Shown piece by piece: positions 11,717 to 23,221 of a stretch of DNA of 64,000 bases. The notes under the pieces were generated by a model. The model did not search any database. It was given only the letters and a program-made list of their open reading frames with translations, and was not told where the DNA came from. Positions within the stretch are counted from its first letter, which is position 1, and each line of letters opens with the position of its first letter. Origin of the DNA: Sclerodactyla briareus (taxonomy: Eukaryota; Echinodermata; Holothuroidea; Dendrochirotida; Sclerodactylidae); the NCBI GenBank assembly GCA_026419785.1, contig JAODTK010005905.1:408001-472000 (forward strand), written 5' to 3'. The translations under genes were made by a program, and so were the position numbers.

Positions 11717-12226
11717 CAGGGGTTTCAACCTTTTCACATTGGCACACTTATTACTCATTTTTGACCTGCAGGCGTGTAATTCAAGGCATAGACAAACAGG
11801 ACCCTGCTAAATTGGTGCTAAAGCAAAAATTGCCTGAATTGAACACATTGACTATTTACAACAAAGACAAGAGAACACCACTACATGCACGAGAAAAAAT
11901 GTTTTTCACACAATGCACTGAAGAGTTGTGAATGCGCTAAATAGAAAGATACGCTTTTTGCAACGATAGCCATTTCTTGGCCTGATGTTTCTATGTACTG
12001 CTGTATTTACTCCATAAAAATGAACTTTGGCATGTCAATCCTGAAGGATCAGTTAAAAGTATGCAAGCTCAAAATGGTCATGCTCAAACTGGCCTGCATT
12101 TTTGGCTGGAGGGATCTGGTACCACCTCACCCCACCCCTTTGTATAGGAGTAGCCGGGATTTCACTACGGTGCTTGCTTATCCTATTGAAGCCAGAGGCA
12201 GACGTACCCCAGGTTGAATACCCCTG
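11717..12226 (+). mobile_element. Non-autonomous hAT-like element
   Basis: Ends are CAGGGGTTTCAACCT on the left and AGGTTGAATACCCCTG on the right, near-perfect inverted repeats starting with CAGGGG as in many hAT elements. Flanking 8-bp sequences are gtttagtc (11709-11716) and ctttagtc (12227-12234), 7 of 8 identical, as expected for a hAT target duplication. Length is 510 bp with no transposase. It sits in an intron of the neurobeachin-like gene. Confidence 0.75.
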
Positions 12227-12562
12227 CTTTAGTCATTGTGAGATGATATGATGACCCATTATCTGTTGTTGGTATCTCCTAACAGCTTGTCCTATAACCG
12301 GGTGTAATGTTCCTACTTTCTCTGAAGTTGTCTGTCCATGCAGAAGAGGGCCATGCTGAAGTTGAGAGGGAAGATCATTCCAAAATGCATGGATGATAAT
12401 TCCTCCCTGATGCCTCACAAAATTATTTTAGCTCATGAAGAGGGGTTTGAGGGTTCGAATATGAATATGAAATAAAAAAATGTAGTTGATTCAGGTCTGC
12501 AAATGTTTTGCACACATTGTGTCATCTTGTATCTAGGGGCCCATAAATGGCATTAATTTGTT

Positions 12563-12945
12563 GTCTCGCCTGAACTTTGCTCAAGGAGAGACATAGTGAT
12601 CACTTTGTTGTGTGTGTGTCTGTCTGTCTGTCCATATGTGCGGTTCAATATCTCCTAAACCATGAATACTGTCATGCTGAGACCTTTCTGTAGAGGTGTA
12701 CGGTGAAGAGTTGTCGATGTGCACTACTTGTCGTCCCGAGAGACCATACTCATTTGAATAAATTTGCATATTCAATGAAATTTGGCCCGGAAGCTTGTGT
12801 ACAGGATATGTCTTGATCGGTATAGGCATTGGTGATGCAGTCCAGCATATATACCAACTATGGAGTGTAGATGAACTGATTAGATTTCCAGCATTATATG
12901 TGCTAATTAAGTAGTCTAATTTGCATAATTTATGTGATTTTTCAA
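12563..12945 (+). repeat. Family A-related repeat start, partial
   Basis: Begins 'tgtctcgcctgaactttgct', then 'gagagacatagtgatcactt', a TG run, then 'aatatctcctaaaccatgaa'. The same variant occurs near 34300-34700 and partly at 54170-54300. No gene. Confidence 0.55.
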
Positions 12946-13570
12946 AGTTGAATGACAAGGTCAAAAGTCAAAGGTGAAGTCGTTGAAAAATAATGTGCTT
13001 ATTTCAGGAGTTATAGGACAAAGAAATGAAAACTGTCAATTTTTGGAAATGTGATAGAGCTCTGTGTGCTACATAGACGAAACCAATTCTCGCTTCATCT
13101 GACACCTGGTCTTCAAGTTGTAAGGGGTCAAAGGTCGGTTTTGATACCTTTTGGGGGTAAGCATTGGGTGTGTGTATCTGATTACATAATACTTTTAGGG
13201 CTTGGTGCATCACATGAAAGCAAGCATTTTCCATAAAAACCGTCATGTCATCAAAGGTCCTTCAAGGTCAACAAGCTGCCAAATAATAACATTTTCTCCA
13301 ATAACTTCCAGTGACTGTGTGCGATATGGCTGAAATTTTGGGACATGCTGCATATCATCAAGAGTAACATTTTTCAAACAGTTATGTCATCAAAGGTCCT
13401 TCAAGAACTTATGGACCAAAAACTGTATAATAATAATATTCCTGCAACAACCTCTAAAGACTGTGTGCTATATGGCTGATGTTTGAGACATGGTGCTCAT
13501 TTGTAATGAGATTATTTCCCCAAAAAAACTTATGTCAGCAAAAGTCAATTCAGGCCAATTATCATAATTC
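12946..13570 (+). repeat. Family C repeat (GGTCA-rich)
   Basis: Contains 'gacaaggtcaaaagtcaaag', 'atgtgcttatttcaggagtt', 'acaaagaaatgaaaac' and repeated 'tcatcaaaggtccttcaag' blocks. Matches 35000-35760, 55960-56560 and 61570-64000, and the opposite strand at 60640-61100. No gene. Confidence 0.65.
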
Positions 13571-14068
13571 TAATTGTGAGAAGGAGTATTGAAATTAGTG
13601 AAATAGCCCGAACAAAACTCCATACATTTTTGGACTAATATTTCCACTCTACCAGCTAGCTACCTTGGGGCCTACAGGGAACCTCAGGCCTAGCTGTCAA
13701 CACTTCTCTGGGCATTGACCATAACTTATTGGTCAGGGATTGTTTAATAAGCTCCCAAGATTACCAGACCTGGTTAGAACTCTCTTGAGAGGATAGTCTG
13801 AAAAGCTCATAACAGTATGACAAGTTGAAAGAACTGTTATTATCTTATCAGCTGAGAAACTTATAACTTAATTGATTCCAGTGTTTTCAATATTGTTGCG
13901 ATCAGGCATATCATGTTGTGTATATAATATATATAACAGATGATTAATGTGTCTTATACTGTGACATATTAGATAAGTGATTATGACAAGTAGGGAGTAT
14001 ATTCCAGACTTTTACTGTAACTGAAAAATGTCCTGTTCGCAGCGAAATGTTTCGGCTGTAACAATCTT
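13571..14068. other. Intron stretch, nothing recognised
   Basis: Includes a short TA-rich run ('tatataatatatataac', about 13919-13936). No gene or classified repeat seen. Confidence 0.45.
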
Positions 14069-15056
14069 TGTTTCTCCTGAACAAAGTACAGGAAGAAACT
14101 TGGTGATCACTTCGTTATGTGTGCTTGTGTATATATGGGTGTGTGGTTCGCACTTCCTCGTTAGCAGGATTTCTCCAAAACGGTAAGAGCGATTTTGATG
14201 AAATAGTGTATGTAGTATCGGGGTTGAGTGAACACAATCTGAAAGATTTTTGGCACAAAAGTCTCTAATAAGGTAGGGAAATTTGGCCATTTTATGCTTA
14301 GGCATGTTAGCAAGATTACATATAAATCGTTGATGCTATGGTGATTTGGTTCGGAACATAGGTACAGGATATATCTCACGAAAGTTTTTAACATGGATTC
14401 AGGGTCACTGAGGTCATTCACCTGTCTAATTTTCATAATTTAGGCTGATTCCAATGTTCGCCAGATTTTCATGAAACCTGGTGGTGTGGTGGTTTAGCCC
14501 CCAACATTTTAACATAGATTAAGGTCACTGGAGGTCATTCATGTTCGAATTGCATAGTTTATTCCAATTCCAAAGTTTTTTTTTCAATTTTCATGAAGCA
14601 TGATTGGTAATGGTTTACCTTTGATTCCAAATAATTTTAACACAGATTTGAGTCACCGGGGGGTTATTCGATGTGTTATTTGCTTCATTCATGCAAATTC
14701 CCAAGTTCGTTGAATGCCCATGAAACATATTAAGTGCGGTCCACTGTTGCTCCTGAGTTATTTCAAATTAGAGGATGGGTCACTGGAAGTCAACTATTGT
14801 GTCTAATTTGCATGCTTTAGGCAATTTTAGTCACATTTCCATAAAACTTAAATCTCGTTTGGTAGACATGGTCAATAATCAGAGTCCTTATGAATTTGAA
14901 ATTGGTCACGGATTCTGCTGTTTCTTTCTGTTAGATGCTAATACCAAAATGTGAAAGCCACACATGGAATGCCTGAAATTGGGTTTGCATGGTGACGGTG
15001 ATAGAACAAACCACTGATCGCGAAACTAGATGAGACACTGGGGACGATCGCCTTGT
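14069..15056 (+). mobile_element. Family A element, full-length-like copy
   Basis: Starts 'tgtttctcctgaacaaag' and ends 'gatgagacactggggac' plus gatcgccttgtc. The ends are diverged versions of the TGTCTCGCCTG/CAGGCGAGACA inverted repeat. The interior has the family sequence order: 'gcaggatttctccaaaacgg', 'gagtgaacacaatctga', repeated 'catgaaacctggtgg'. The hAT-like element at 15064 begins a few bases after it. No transposase. Confidence 0.6.
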
Positions 15057-15063
15057 CAATAGG

Positions 15064-16383
15064 CAGAGTTGTTGACAACTCACTTTTTGTTAAGTCAAGT
15101 CAAGTCACAAGTCAATCATTTTTCCGTCAAGTCACTAGTCGCCTCATTTTCTTGCAAGTCAGTCAAGTCACAAGTCAAATTGTTCCAGGTCAAGTCACAA
15201 GTCAAGTGTTCCAAGTCAAGTTACAAGTCATTCCTGCCACAGTTAATTATGACATGAGTCATGTTTGTTTATGTTATTCTATCTATCTAGAACACAGGAT
15301 TACATTCACCACTCGGAGTGATGTTGAACGATGCTCTATTCCTCAGGCAAAGGTAGTGCAGAACAACCAGCTGGCAGTACCGGTAGCCTACTGCAGCAGT
15401 GCCACTCTAGTACTTGATCTTCACAAGATGACAAGCCAACATCACCACAGACAGCAGGATGAACCTATTGTGTTGGCGGAGGTCACTCAATGACAGAATA
15501 TAATCCAAAACAAATTCTTTGTGATGTGCTGGACATCCTTGCGCGACGACCTGACAAGGGAAGGGACCCTGCCTCTCCCACTCACGTGATCAGTTTATGC
15601 ATTACTTTCATCTTCAACAGTATCCCTTTATTACCTCAGATGACTTCATGTACACATGGCAAATATGATGAGATTGTGACTACAGATAGTGGTTCAGGTT
15701 CTCTGCTCATGAGGTTGTGGGTTGCTGGTTGGACCTGCCAGCCAGGGTCACTGCGACTGCAATGTATTGCGAGGGAATACATGGGAATTTACTATCAGGC
15801 TTTTTTCCATCAGCCCCAGTTCACTGAAATAAGTTCCAGCTACAGTATTAACTGCAGTCAAATTCTGGACCACTAATGAGGGAAGCCGCCTTCTGATCCA
15901 TGCCAAAGAAACTATGAATAAGCTCATAAACTCCCTGGTAGAATCACCTAGAGATAGTGGACCCATGAAAAAATGTAGACTTTGTAGAACTTCACGCTGC
16001 CATAGAAATAGCACAGTTGACAACAGAGTCACAGACGGAAAGAGCTTTCCAAATGCCCGGCTTCTGCCGTGCAACGATGGAGAATTGGAGAAACTACTTT
16101 CGTATGTGGAGTCTCTCTAATCTTCATGATCACAGGGTTCTGTGACTGATTATCCCTGTACGCCCACTGTTAATGATATTACAATGTACGGAAGTAGCTC
16201 GCTCGTCGAGCTGGGTAACGGGTTCGACAAGTCAAATTTGTTCAAGTCAAGTCACAAGTCATTTCTCGTCAAGTCAAGTCACGAGTCATTCATTTTCAAT
16301 TCCTTCAAGTCAAGTCACCATGTCAAGTTCCTTTCAAGTCAAGTCACAGGTAAAATTGTCATTGACTCGAGTCAACAACTCTG
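15064..16383 (+). mobile_element. hAT-like element with AAGTC-repeat ends
   Basis: Left tip CAGAGTTGTTGAC and right tip, reverse-complemented, CAGAGTTGTTGACTCGAGTC form terminal inverted repeats. Flanks are tcaatagg (15056-15063) and tccgtagg (16384-16391), 6 of 8 identical, in keeping with a hAT-type 8-bp duplication. Subterminal clusters of 'tcaagtcacaagtca' occur at 15095-15235 and 16225-16355 in the same orientation. The 1 kb interior (15260-16200) holds frames of up to 146 codons, but I recognise no transposase motif, so it is non-autonomous or decayed. Confidence 0.7.
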
Positions 16384-16510
16384 TCCGTAGGAGGGGTTGC
16401 CTAATTCCCATTAGTGCTGACCTCAAAAGAAAACACAGACATAACTCTAGCTCCACTTCTGTCACTAGCTTCACCCTGACCATCAGTTTATTTTGACTCT
16501 GCTTTTTCAG

Positions 16511-16581
16511 GTGCCCCCGGTTCACAGGGTACTCCATGGAGGCTGTCAAGAATCTTCTCATTGAAATGGATCCCCTCATCT
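16511..16581 (+). CDS. Neurobeachin/LRBA family exon (short linker exon)
   Basis: The acceptor is gctttttcag and the donor is t|gtaagt. Entering in phase 1 from the exon at 11068, it reads GAPGSQG. After one missing base it reads SMEAVKNLLIEMDPLI. The GAPG start and the 'IEMDPLI' end match the linker of this family just before the WD40 repeats. The 71-nt length is one short of keeping frame. Either the window has a one-base error or the gene copy is damaged. Confidence 0.75.
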
Positions 16582-16800
16582 GTAAGTTGAATTGCCTATT
16601 TGCCTTTTGTGAATAACAATCGCAGATTTGACTGCCTTTTTCCTGTACACAATTAGTTAGCTCACCTCGCATGTGGCTAAGTGAGCTATTGTGATTGTAT
16701 CTGTCTGTCCGTCCATCCATCCATCTGTTCACAAGTGATTCATATTGCTACTCCTAGACAGCGTTTGATGGATCATGAACATCACCTGTCACTTGAAATC
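16582..16800. repeat. Intron repeat with TGTC/CATC simple run
   Basis: Contains 'cgcatgtggctaagtgagct', then attgtgattg and a short 'ctgtctgtccgtccatccat' run. The same lead-in occurs at 36570-36610 and, weaker, at 42390-42430, so it marks another interspersed family whose microsatellite expands after the lead-in. Confidence 0.45.
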
Positions 16801-17229
16801 ATGAATCGTGCCAATTTATTGGGCAGATTGCACTTACTCTTCACCACCAACTTGTGCCGTGTGCCACCTACCAGCTAGCTAGATTGGCATAATTGTACAG
16901 CCCATAATTTCCCTATTTAGAGACCTGTTTTCGTCCCCAAGAAGATTTTGGCACCTTCATTATCATGATTAGGAATGTTGAGCATTTTGAGGAAGTGTTG
17001 TTTCGTTGGAATTTTTACTATCATTTTTCGGCACGATAGGGCCTAGCCTTTGCCTAACACAGTACTCAGTACTTGGTTGGACCTTTGTGGATTTCCACAG
17101 AACTACGGACATACTACAGTGTGTCAGACTTGAATTTGAGTTCAGTTTTGGGACCAAGTTTGTTTTTTCGGAGCTGACCCTCAGCTTGGCGAATACGCAG
17201 ATTGACATTTGCAAACAGTGCCTCTAGTA

Positions 17230-17860
17230 TCGCCCACTAATTGTAGGGGATAAACATAGACTGTTAAGATGTCACCATGTGAGCCATCCAGCATCAAGGA
17301 TGGTTCCTACAGTCAGTGGCAGGCTGTCTAGGACTGGATTAGCGGGAAGCTCAAGTACTGAGGGAGTGTCGGGGAAGATTTGATAAGCCTGGGAAAGGCA
17401 AGGGCCCAACACCACAAAAAGTTGGTAGTACAGAAACTGAAAAAAGAAAGAAAAAGGACAAAAAAAAAATACTGGCACTAAAAAAAATCCATAGGGAGAG
17501 AACATGCCCAGAAAAAGAAAACATGGCTACGATTCCCATGGAACAACTAATAACGACTCAGAAACCTTGGGAATTGCAAAGGTACATAAAGTAAAAACAT
17601 AGAGTAAAGAATTTGGGACATATGAAAACGTATGAGAAGACATATCGAAATACTAATGAAAGACAGTAGGTTAACAACAAGTGAATTCAGTTTAACCTGG
17701 TGCATGAACAGCGGGCGGCCAGAGTACAGCAGAATAAATAACCAATATTTTCGGTAGCCAGAGGACAAACACCGTAATAACACCGGGAGTCCAACCCGGG
17801 CTCCTCGCCATGGCCCCAAGACTAACCAGACCCTACCAACTTTGGAAGAAAAAAAAAAAA
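17230..17860. other. Copy B interior, nothing recognised
   Basis: Purine-rich sequence with A-tracts near 17460 and 17850. The minus-strand frames of 62-131 codons run through T-tracts (Phe/Leu-rich) and look fortuitous. Confidence 0.4.
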
Positions 17861-19890
17861 GGCCGAGAGTAAACCAGAAGTTACAGATCTCCTGGGAGCC
17901 AACAGTTCCGGGCCGTACCCAGGCCGGCCTCAGGCCTGCCAACCGGTGATTCTGACCCGGTAATAGTCAGGATTTCCAGGGAAGCAGCGAGGCCTCGCCA
18001 GCTGGGCCCGGCAACTCGGTGATCCTGACCCGGTGAATAGTCACGGATTCAGGGAAGGCAACGAGGCCCTCAGCCTGTCTTCCAATCCAGAAAACGCCAA
18101 GGCATCCAGGCCCTAGATACTGACAACTCTTCCAAGAGGGAGCCTGCAAAATTTATGACCAGAATTATGTTTGGCCATGGGATGAGCCCGAGCCATGGCC
18201 AATGAGGCCAGGGACGCACTAGATTTCCGCAATCAGGGATGGGTGATCCCCAGTAATGATTTTAAATTAACTACTTTTGCATAGTTTTCATGTTCGTATA
18301 GGGCCAAGAATGAATCGACTAGTCCGGCTGTGATTGGCGGTTAGTGTAAGTTTAGAGCAGGGAATTCCCTATGCACCCATGTTGATAACAAGCGTAAGTT
18401 TCATGGGCTTTACACGCCTACCTAACACTCCAGGTTGGTTACAGTTTGAATGTTGATATAGCGCGTCTAACTTGAAGAATTCACAGCATATTTATTCACT
18501 AGATAGTATGACAGCTATGATTTTTGGATACTCATCGGAATCTGATTGAGCAAATACAACATTTTCCTGTGATTAAGCAACAAATCGATGGTTTTGACAG
18601 TTTGTTGTCACTTTAAAGAATTACGATCAACATGGCCATGAAAATTGATGTCACTCAGTACGATCCTCTTCATACCTTGCTGATGTTGTTTTACAATTAC
18701 CGCATAATGCGGAGCTGGTTTGGTTTGGTCCTCGAAAGCAGCAGATTAAACTAGACAATCGGGGACTGCACTACTTCCATACTGGGTTTTGTAGGATTTG
18801 TTCGAAACACGTTGTGGATTGATGTGAGGGAGAAACGATACTCATATTGGAACAGTTACACTGTTAGTGTGAGCGTACAGTGCTGCAGTGGCCAGTAGAA
18901 CAACAAACATCACATAAGGGACTATTAGTGAGGAGGAAAAAATCGGTCAGCCCTGTAGCAAGGGACTATGTACCCAACTCACCTTCGCCATGTCGAAATT
19001 GTGCAGGGAGTTACAGTGATGATTTTTTGTTTTTTCTGATATCGTAGCTGTAATGTTTGATCAGCATTTGTTTCCCTATGGAAGCCTGCGATATGTGCAG
19101 GAGCAGAGAGTTTCGCTGCAAACATTAATTGATAATCCCTCACTTGACTGTGTCACAAATAAAGTCGGATCACCATGCTTACTCGGTTGTCCCTTAACAG
19201 CGCTCCTGTGAATCCTTTACCACACATGTATAGAAATGAACCTAATCGCAGATCACATACTGCAGGTACTGTTGCGTTTGCATAATGGCACGACGTGAGT
19301 TGATGATCCCAACTTTCCAGTTGAAGGACGCAACTGTTTAATAAAATGTAAGTCAACCATTATTTACCGATGTATCCATCAGTTAGAAACTCGGGTTACC
19401 TTCTCTCCGAGCCAAGTGGGACTTATTTTGAGGTTGGACCAACATAGCCGCGATTACAAAATATTTTGGTTTTGATGCTGCACAAAGGGTAAAATGGTAC
19501 ATAAAATTGGTAGCTTATCACTGTCATCTTCAATTCAGAATTAATTATGTAGTTTAGTTCAAAACCTGACTGGTTTTGTGGTCAATTTTTGGCATGAAAA
19601 AGGGGGACCATCCCGATCATGTCAGATGGTGAACCTAGTAGGAGGCGTTCCGTCGGACCTTATCGACATCGCCACAGAGGCCCACATGGATTCATTCAAA
19701 CCCTTAACGATTTATGTTGTTTCCAGACCTGACAAGTGCTACAGCCGGCCAGAAAGAATGGCTTCCGATTCATGGAGGCAGACGTACAGCAACCCTAGCG
19801 TCCTAGGTCACCTGTTCACATAGGCGGCAGCCCAGAATGATCAGGAACTACAAGAGGCATTTATGCACTATCCCCAATGGTGTCCATACA
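17860..19890 (+). mobile_element. Conserved interior of YR element, copy B
   Basis: Aligns with copy A 5544-7170. The shared blocks are the GC-rich 'ccgggcc' and 'cccggtgaatag' segment (17880-18080), 'accagaattatgtttggcca' (18160), 'gtcactttaaagaattacga' (18608) and 'gaggttggaccaacatag' (19430), plus 'ggtgaacctagtaggagg' (19626), which in frame gives GEPSRR in both copies. Many stops are present. Function of this part is unknown. Confidence 0.45.
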
Positions 19891-19899
19891 GTCATGATT

Positions 19900-20600
19900 A
19901 GTAACAATGGATGAACCGTTATCTGAGAGGCGGGCCCGTCACGGTCCATCATGATGTACTGAAACCTTGAACATCAATGATGTACTGGCACCTTGACCAG
20001 GCCTCCCTACGAACTGTTACAACATGTCGCTCTGGTCTGCTCACGCATAAAGTATTTTCTTGATCACTAAGGTCAGGGCTGCATTCCAGCCACTTACCAC
20101 GGAGATGGTTTTTCTACATTTCGACCCACATTGTCATGAGGTTCTCCCTAGATCAACTGATCCGTTTTCCAAGCTTCCTCCATAAGAGGATATTCTTTCC
20201 TTCCTGTCGCCAGTACCTCAGGAAGACCGAGGCCCTCGGGTAATCAGAGGGGTCGTTTCTTCCTGATTCCCAGATCACCTTACACTCTGGCAGCAAAGAT
20301 TTCCTTTATCTCGTTGGCTTGACAACCTCAAATCAAGCGCCACTTATAGGAGGGCAAGTCGCTTGAGCTAACGTCAATGGACCATGATGCGTCTAGAGAA
20401 TCATTGGTTGGCGATCACAGCCTGGGAAGAAATAATGAAGGTGGCAGTGTGGGAAGACACCTCATCCTTTTTTGTCTCATTACCCTACAGACACCCCTGT
20501 CGGGCGAGGAAGCATTCAATAGGGTGCTCTCTGTCAACCCAGCAACAAGTTCCGATCCCCAACCATCTAGCCTCTGTGTACTGCACAGATTAGTGGTGAA
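19900..20600 (+). pseudogene. Tyrosine-recombinase-like relic, copy B
   Basis: Homologous to 7174-7880. Readable strings, in order but in changing frames, are LNINDVL (about 19970), THKVFFLITK after one extra base (about 20043), HFDPH (20115-20129) and CRQYLRKTEALG (20205-20240). The last resembles the loop preceding the catalytic half in YR-element recombinases. WEEIMK follows at about 20427. The two copies are damaged at different places, so an intact ancestor carried one longer frame. Inactive as read. Confidence 0.5.
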
Positions 20601-20624
20601 GGAAGTGCAATCTGTTCAATAAAT

Positions 20625-20705
20625 TGCCCCAAGCCCCCTGTTATGGCAATTTTATAAGCGATGAACTTATCTTTCATCACGGCCCACCCACCTTCCCACT
20701 AGAAC
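20625..20705 (+). repeat. Internal complementary repeat of copy B
   Basis: Reads attgccccaagccccctg, then ttatggcaattttataagc, then aacttatctttcatcacgg. It is complementary to the copy B tip at 24640-24695 and equivalent to 7938-8010 in copy A. Confidence 0.55.
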
Positions 20706-21090
20706 ACGTTACTTGCTGATGAAGAGGGTTGGTCACCCAGCAACAAGTAGTCACAGTGTTTCACGGAAGATATTCGCTGGTTCAAGTCAAACTTTCTCGC
20801 CCGATAGCGAGGGCCTTTGGGCCTACACGATCTTGTTACTGGAGGATTATGGTCTCTAGATAAGGTCAGAATATTGTTTCAGCCATAGTGGTGGTCCACT
20901 ATCCGTTGGACAAAGTCTAGGAGGGGTCACGCGCACATGTGAGATAGATAACATTTTTTTCCTGACTCGCCTTCTCCGCAGTTTCTTTCTCTCTCCACAC
21001 CTCTTCTTATCCTCTTTCCGTGAGCTTTGTTTCTTTGGAATGGCGGAGGTGACACACATCTAGGCCAGACAAGTATGCCAGATCTGGCTA

Positions 21091-21259
21091 CAAATCCTGC
21101 AAAAAATGGTGGGACAAACAGTTGATTGACCAGCGTTAACCGCACAGCGTGTTAACATCCCCCGTCCCCCCTATTCAATGTTGTACTTCATAGCGCGCCT
21201 TGTAGCCAACATGAAGGGGGAGCGGGGTTTGTCCCCAGGTATTTGCCCCAAGAGGATTG
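21091..21259 (+). repeat. Left direct repeat unit of the Rep element (MITE-like)
   Basis: Starts CAAATCCTGCAAAAAATGG and ends AGAGGATTG, so the unit itself has inverted tips. Interior strings ggtgggacaaacag, gcgttaaccgc, cagcgtgttaa, tgttgtacttcatagcgcg and ttgt.gccaacat are shared, in order and orientation, with 24478-24622. Confidence 0.7.
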
Positions 21260-21277
21260 TTCGAATGCTGTACAAAG
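21260..21277 (+). repeat. Inner inverted repeat, left
   Basis: TTCGAATGCTGTACAAAG matches the reverse complement of 24460-24477 (TCTGAGTGCTGTACAAAG) at about 14-15 of 18 positions. It marks the edge of the region between the two direct repeats. Confidence 0.55.
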
Positions 21278-21900
21278 AGATCCTGGTTGATCGATGAAGT
21301 ACCGTGGCAGCTAGCTGAATAATGTACAGCTCGCTTTGTTTTAAAACAATGTATAAGTCAATGATTCGCTTTCGAAAGGTGTGGTTGGTCACATCACTAC
21401 AGGATGGGTTGTTATGTTGGAATGGACTAAAATTCGCTGAAATGCATGTGAATGTGATGGCTAATTGGCGCGTATTGTGTCAATTACTCCGCTGCGTACT
21501 GGAAAAAAATGCGCTGTGAGCAGGCAGTCGGAGTTATTTGTGGGACCATAGCCCTCACTTCCTGATTGAAAGAGCATTGGGGAGGGGATGGTGGGTGGGG
21601 GGGGGGAACCCGTGTGTGTTGGTCACCCGCGGGGTGTAACGCACCGCGTTGATGTGGAAGCTCGCATAATCCGGGGTCCACGGACGGCAGAGATCAAAGG
21701 CCGGCCCCCCAGCACGGCTAAATGCGCTCTATCCCATGATCACTCAAGTCATCATCAAGACGAGCCCAAGTCATGTGAATGTAATCAGAGGGGGCGGAGC
21801 GGCTATAGGAGATGGTCCCAGGTCATTCATCTATTGCATGCATCACTGAGCATGCCACTCGTGAGCGTCATTAGAATCTTGGCGCAGGCCATCAGTACAA
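21278..21900. other. Left arm of Rep element, no clear gene
   Basis: Contains a poly-G stretch near 21591-21606 and no frame I recognise. The first part of the Tc1-like relic may start within it (about 21900). Confidence 0.35.
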
Positions 21901-23004
21901 CACCCCGGCGTGATGGTGGTTCACACGGATCGCTGATGAGACTAGGGCCTACATTCGGTTGTTGAGGGCCCGGGAGAAGCTGAATTACAGGAGATGGCGA
22001 GTATAGTGGGTGTGTCCAAATCTTCTGTGTGGCGTATTTGCCGGAAGCGTTCAGCCAAACGGCGTTCGTGGGCCCCCTCGGCCGGACCAGAGGAACGACC
22101 TCGGAAGTCACTAATCGCCGACATAGCAGATTCCTACGCAAACTTACGCGTTTAATTGTTACTCGGGGAAATTTTCACACTGTTCTCTTACATCATGACT
22201 ATCTCGGATCGTCTTGGGCTTTCCAAACTGTGTCGCATTTCTTGAACCAACATGGGTATGATATCGACCAAGCACGCAAGAGGGGCTACTGTCTAATCCG
22301 CACTGAAACTAAAACTCACTGCGTCTGGATTTCGCCCGACCGTATCAAACGCGAGCACCCCCCTCTTTCTGGACGAGCGGACGTGGGGATTTTTAATTTC
22401 GATTCCCCCGCTTTGAACACAAAAACTACACCTAAGTCCATGCCCATGCATTACTGCACGTGTCTGGAGGAAAAAGAATGATAGGGTCTCCGGGCAGGGT
22501 GTAACCGCCAAGGGCTGAAGTGTGTACTGCGCAGGGTGGTCCATGTTCATGCTGCTATTTCGTATCGTAAAGGAGTGGTCATAGCTAAACCGGACACGTT
22601 CACGTCACACGGGGGGGGAGAAGCCGTGCAGTTCGCGAGGAAACATTTCATGGCCTTTTCAGGGGGCTGTTGATCGGCTGGGCAGCAGCGAGTATTCTTA
22701 CAAGATGGGGACCCTTCGTCAGAACTCCGACATATTGGAATGTGCCTGCTTCCACTTGGTGCAGTGTTCAGCATCCCCCTCGGAGCCCTGACTTGAACCC
22801 CATTGAGAATGTGTTAAACTGCTGGGAGACCAACTGCGGAGGGAGGCTTTGGATCGTAACATCGAAAGGGAGACGGTGTTTCAGTCATTTCCGACGACGG
22901 GTTTGTGGACGCTCGTCAGCATCCCCGTCTGCGTCATTGACAGAATAATAGAATCGATGCCAAAGCGTATCAACGCTATCATCCGACTCGAGGTGGGAGA
23001 CTGA
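21900..23004 (+). pseudogene. Tc1/mariner-like transposase relic
   Basis: DDE transposase remnants in at least three frames. The helix-turn-helix lies at 21979-22046: ELQEMASIVGVSKSSVWRI. A middle segment at about 22240-22360 (HGYDIDQARKRGY) is less certain. The catalytic-core signature SPDLNPIENVLNCWE lies at about 22785-22830. The C-terminal end is VIDRIIESMPKRINAI, with a stop near 23002. The family is usually about 340 residues in one frame, and here it is broken by several shifts. It lies next to, and opposite in orientation to, the Rep exon. It may have inserted into the Rep element or may have supplied its TA-flanked ends. Confidence 0.75.
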
Positions 23005-23221
23005 AGTATTAAAACCAAGTGAGGTATACCAAACTGATGCACCCAGCAGTCGTCATCCTTTCATGGTATTCTAAGTTAGAATGCTCGTTAAGCTATCCCT
23101 CCTCACCCAAAACAACCCCCCCAACCCCCTCAAAACCAAAAAACCCCCACCACCCCCACCCACACCTAAACTCAACCTCCGCCTCACTCCACCTCCCGTC
23201 ACTCGGTTATCCCCACTCCCT
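23005..23221. other. Pyrimidine-rich spacer between Tc1 relic and Rep exon
   Basis: Runs of C and A ('cccaccacccccaccc' around 23145-23162). On the minus strand this would be the start of the Rep intron. No helicase-like coding is visible here on either strand. Confidence 0.4.

Noticed and set aside
15053-15493. 146-codon frame starting in the AAGTC repeats
   Set aside because: Its first third is translated from the subterminal repeat of the hAT-like element and the rest has no recognised transposase motif.
21827-22141. Missing Rep helicase exon on the minus strand of 21.3-23.2 kb
   Set aside because: No nucleotide-binding loop signature was found in any minus-strand frame, and plus-strand Tc1 coding accounts for this region.
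22029-22481. 150-codon plus-strand frame as a gene of its own
   Set aside because: It crosses several reading frames of the Tc1-like relic. The HTH at 21979-22046 is in a different frame.
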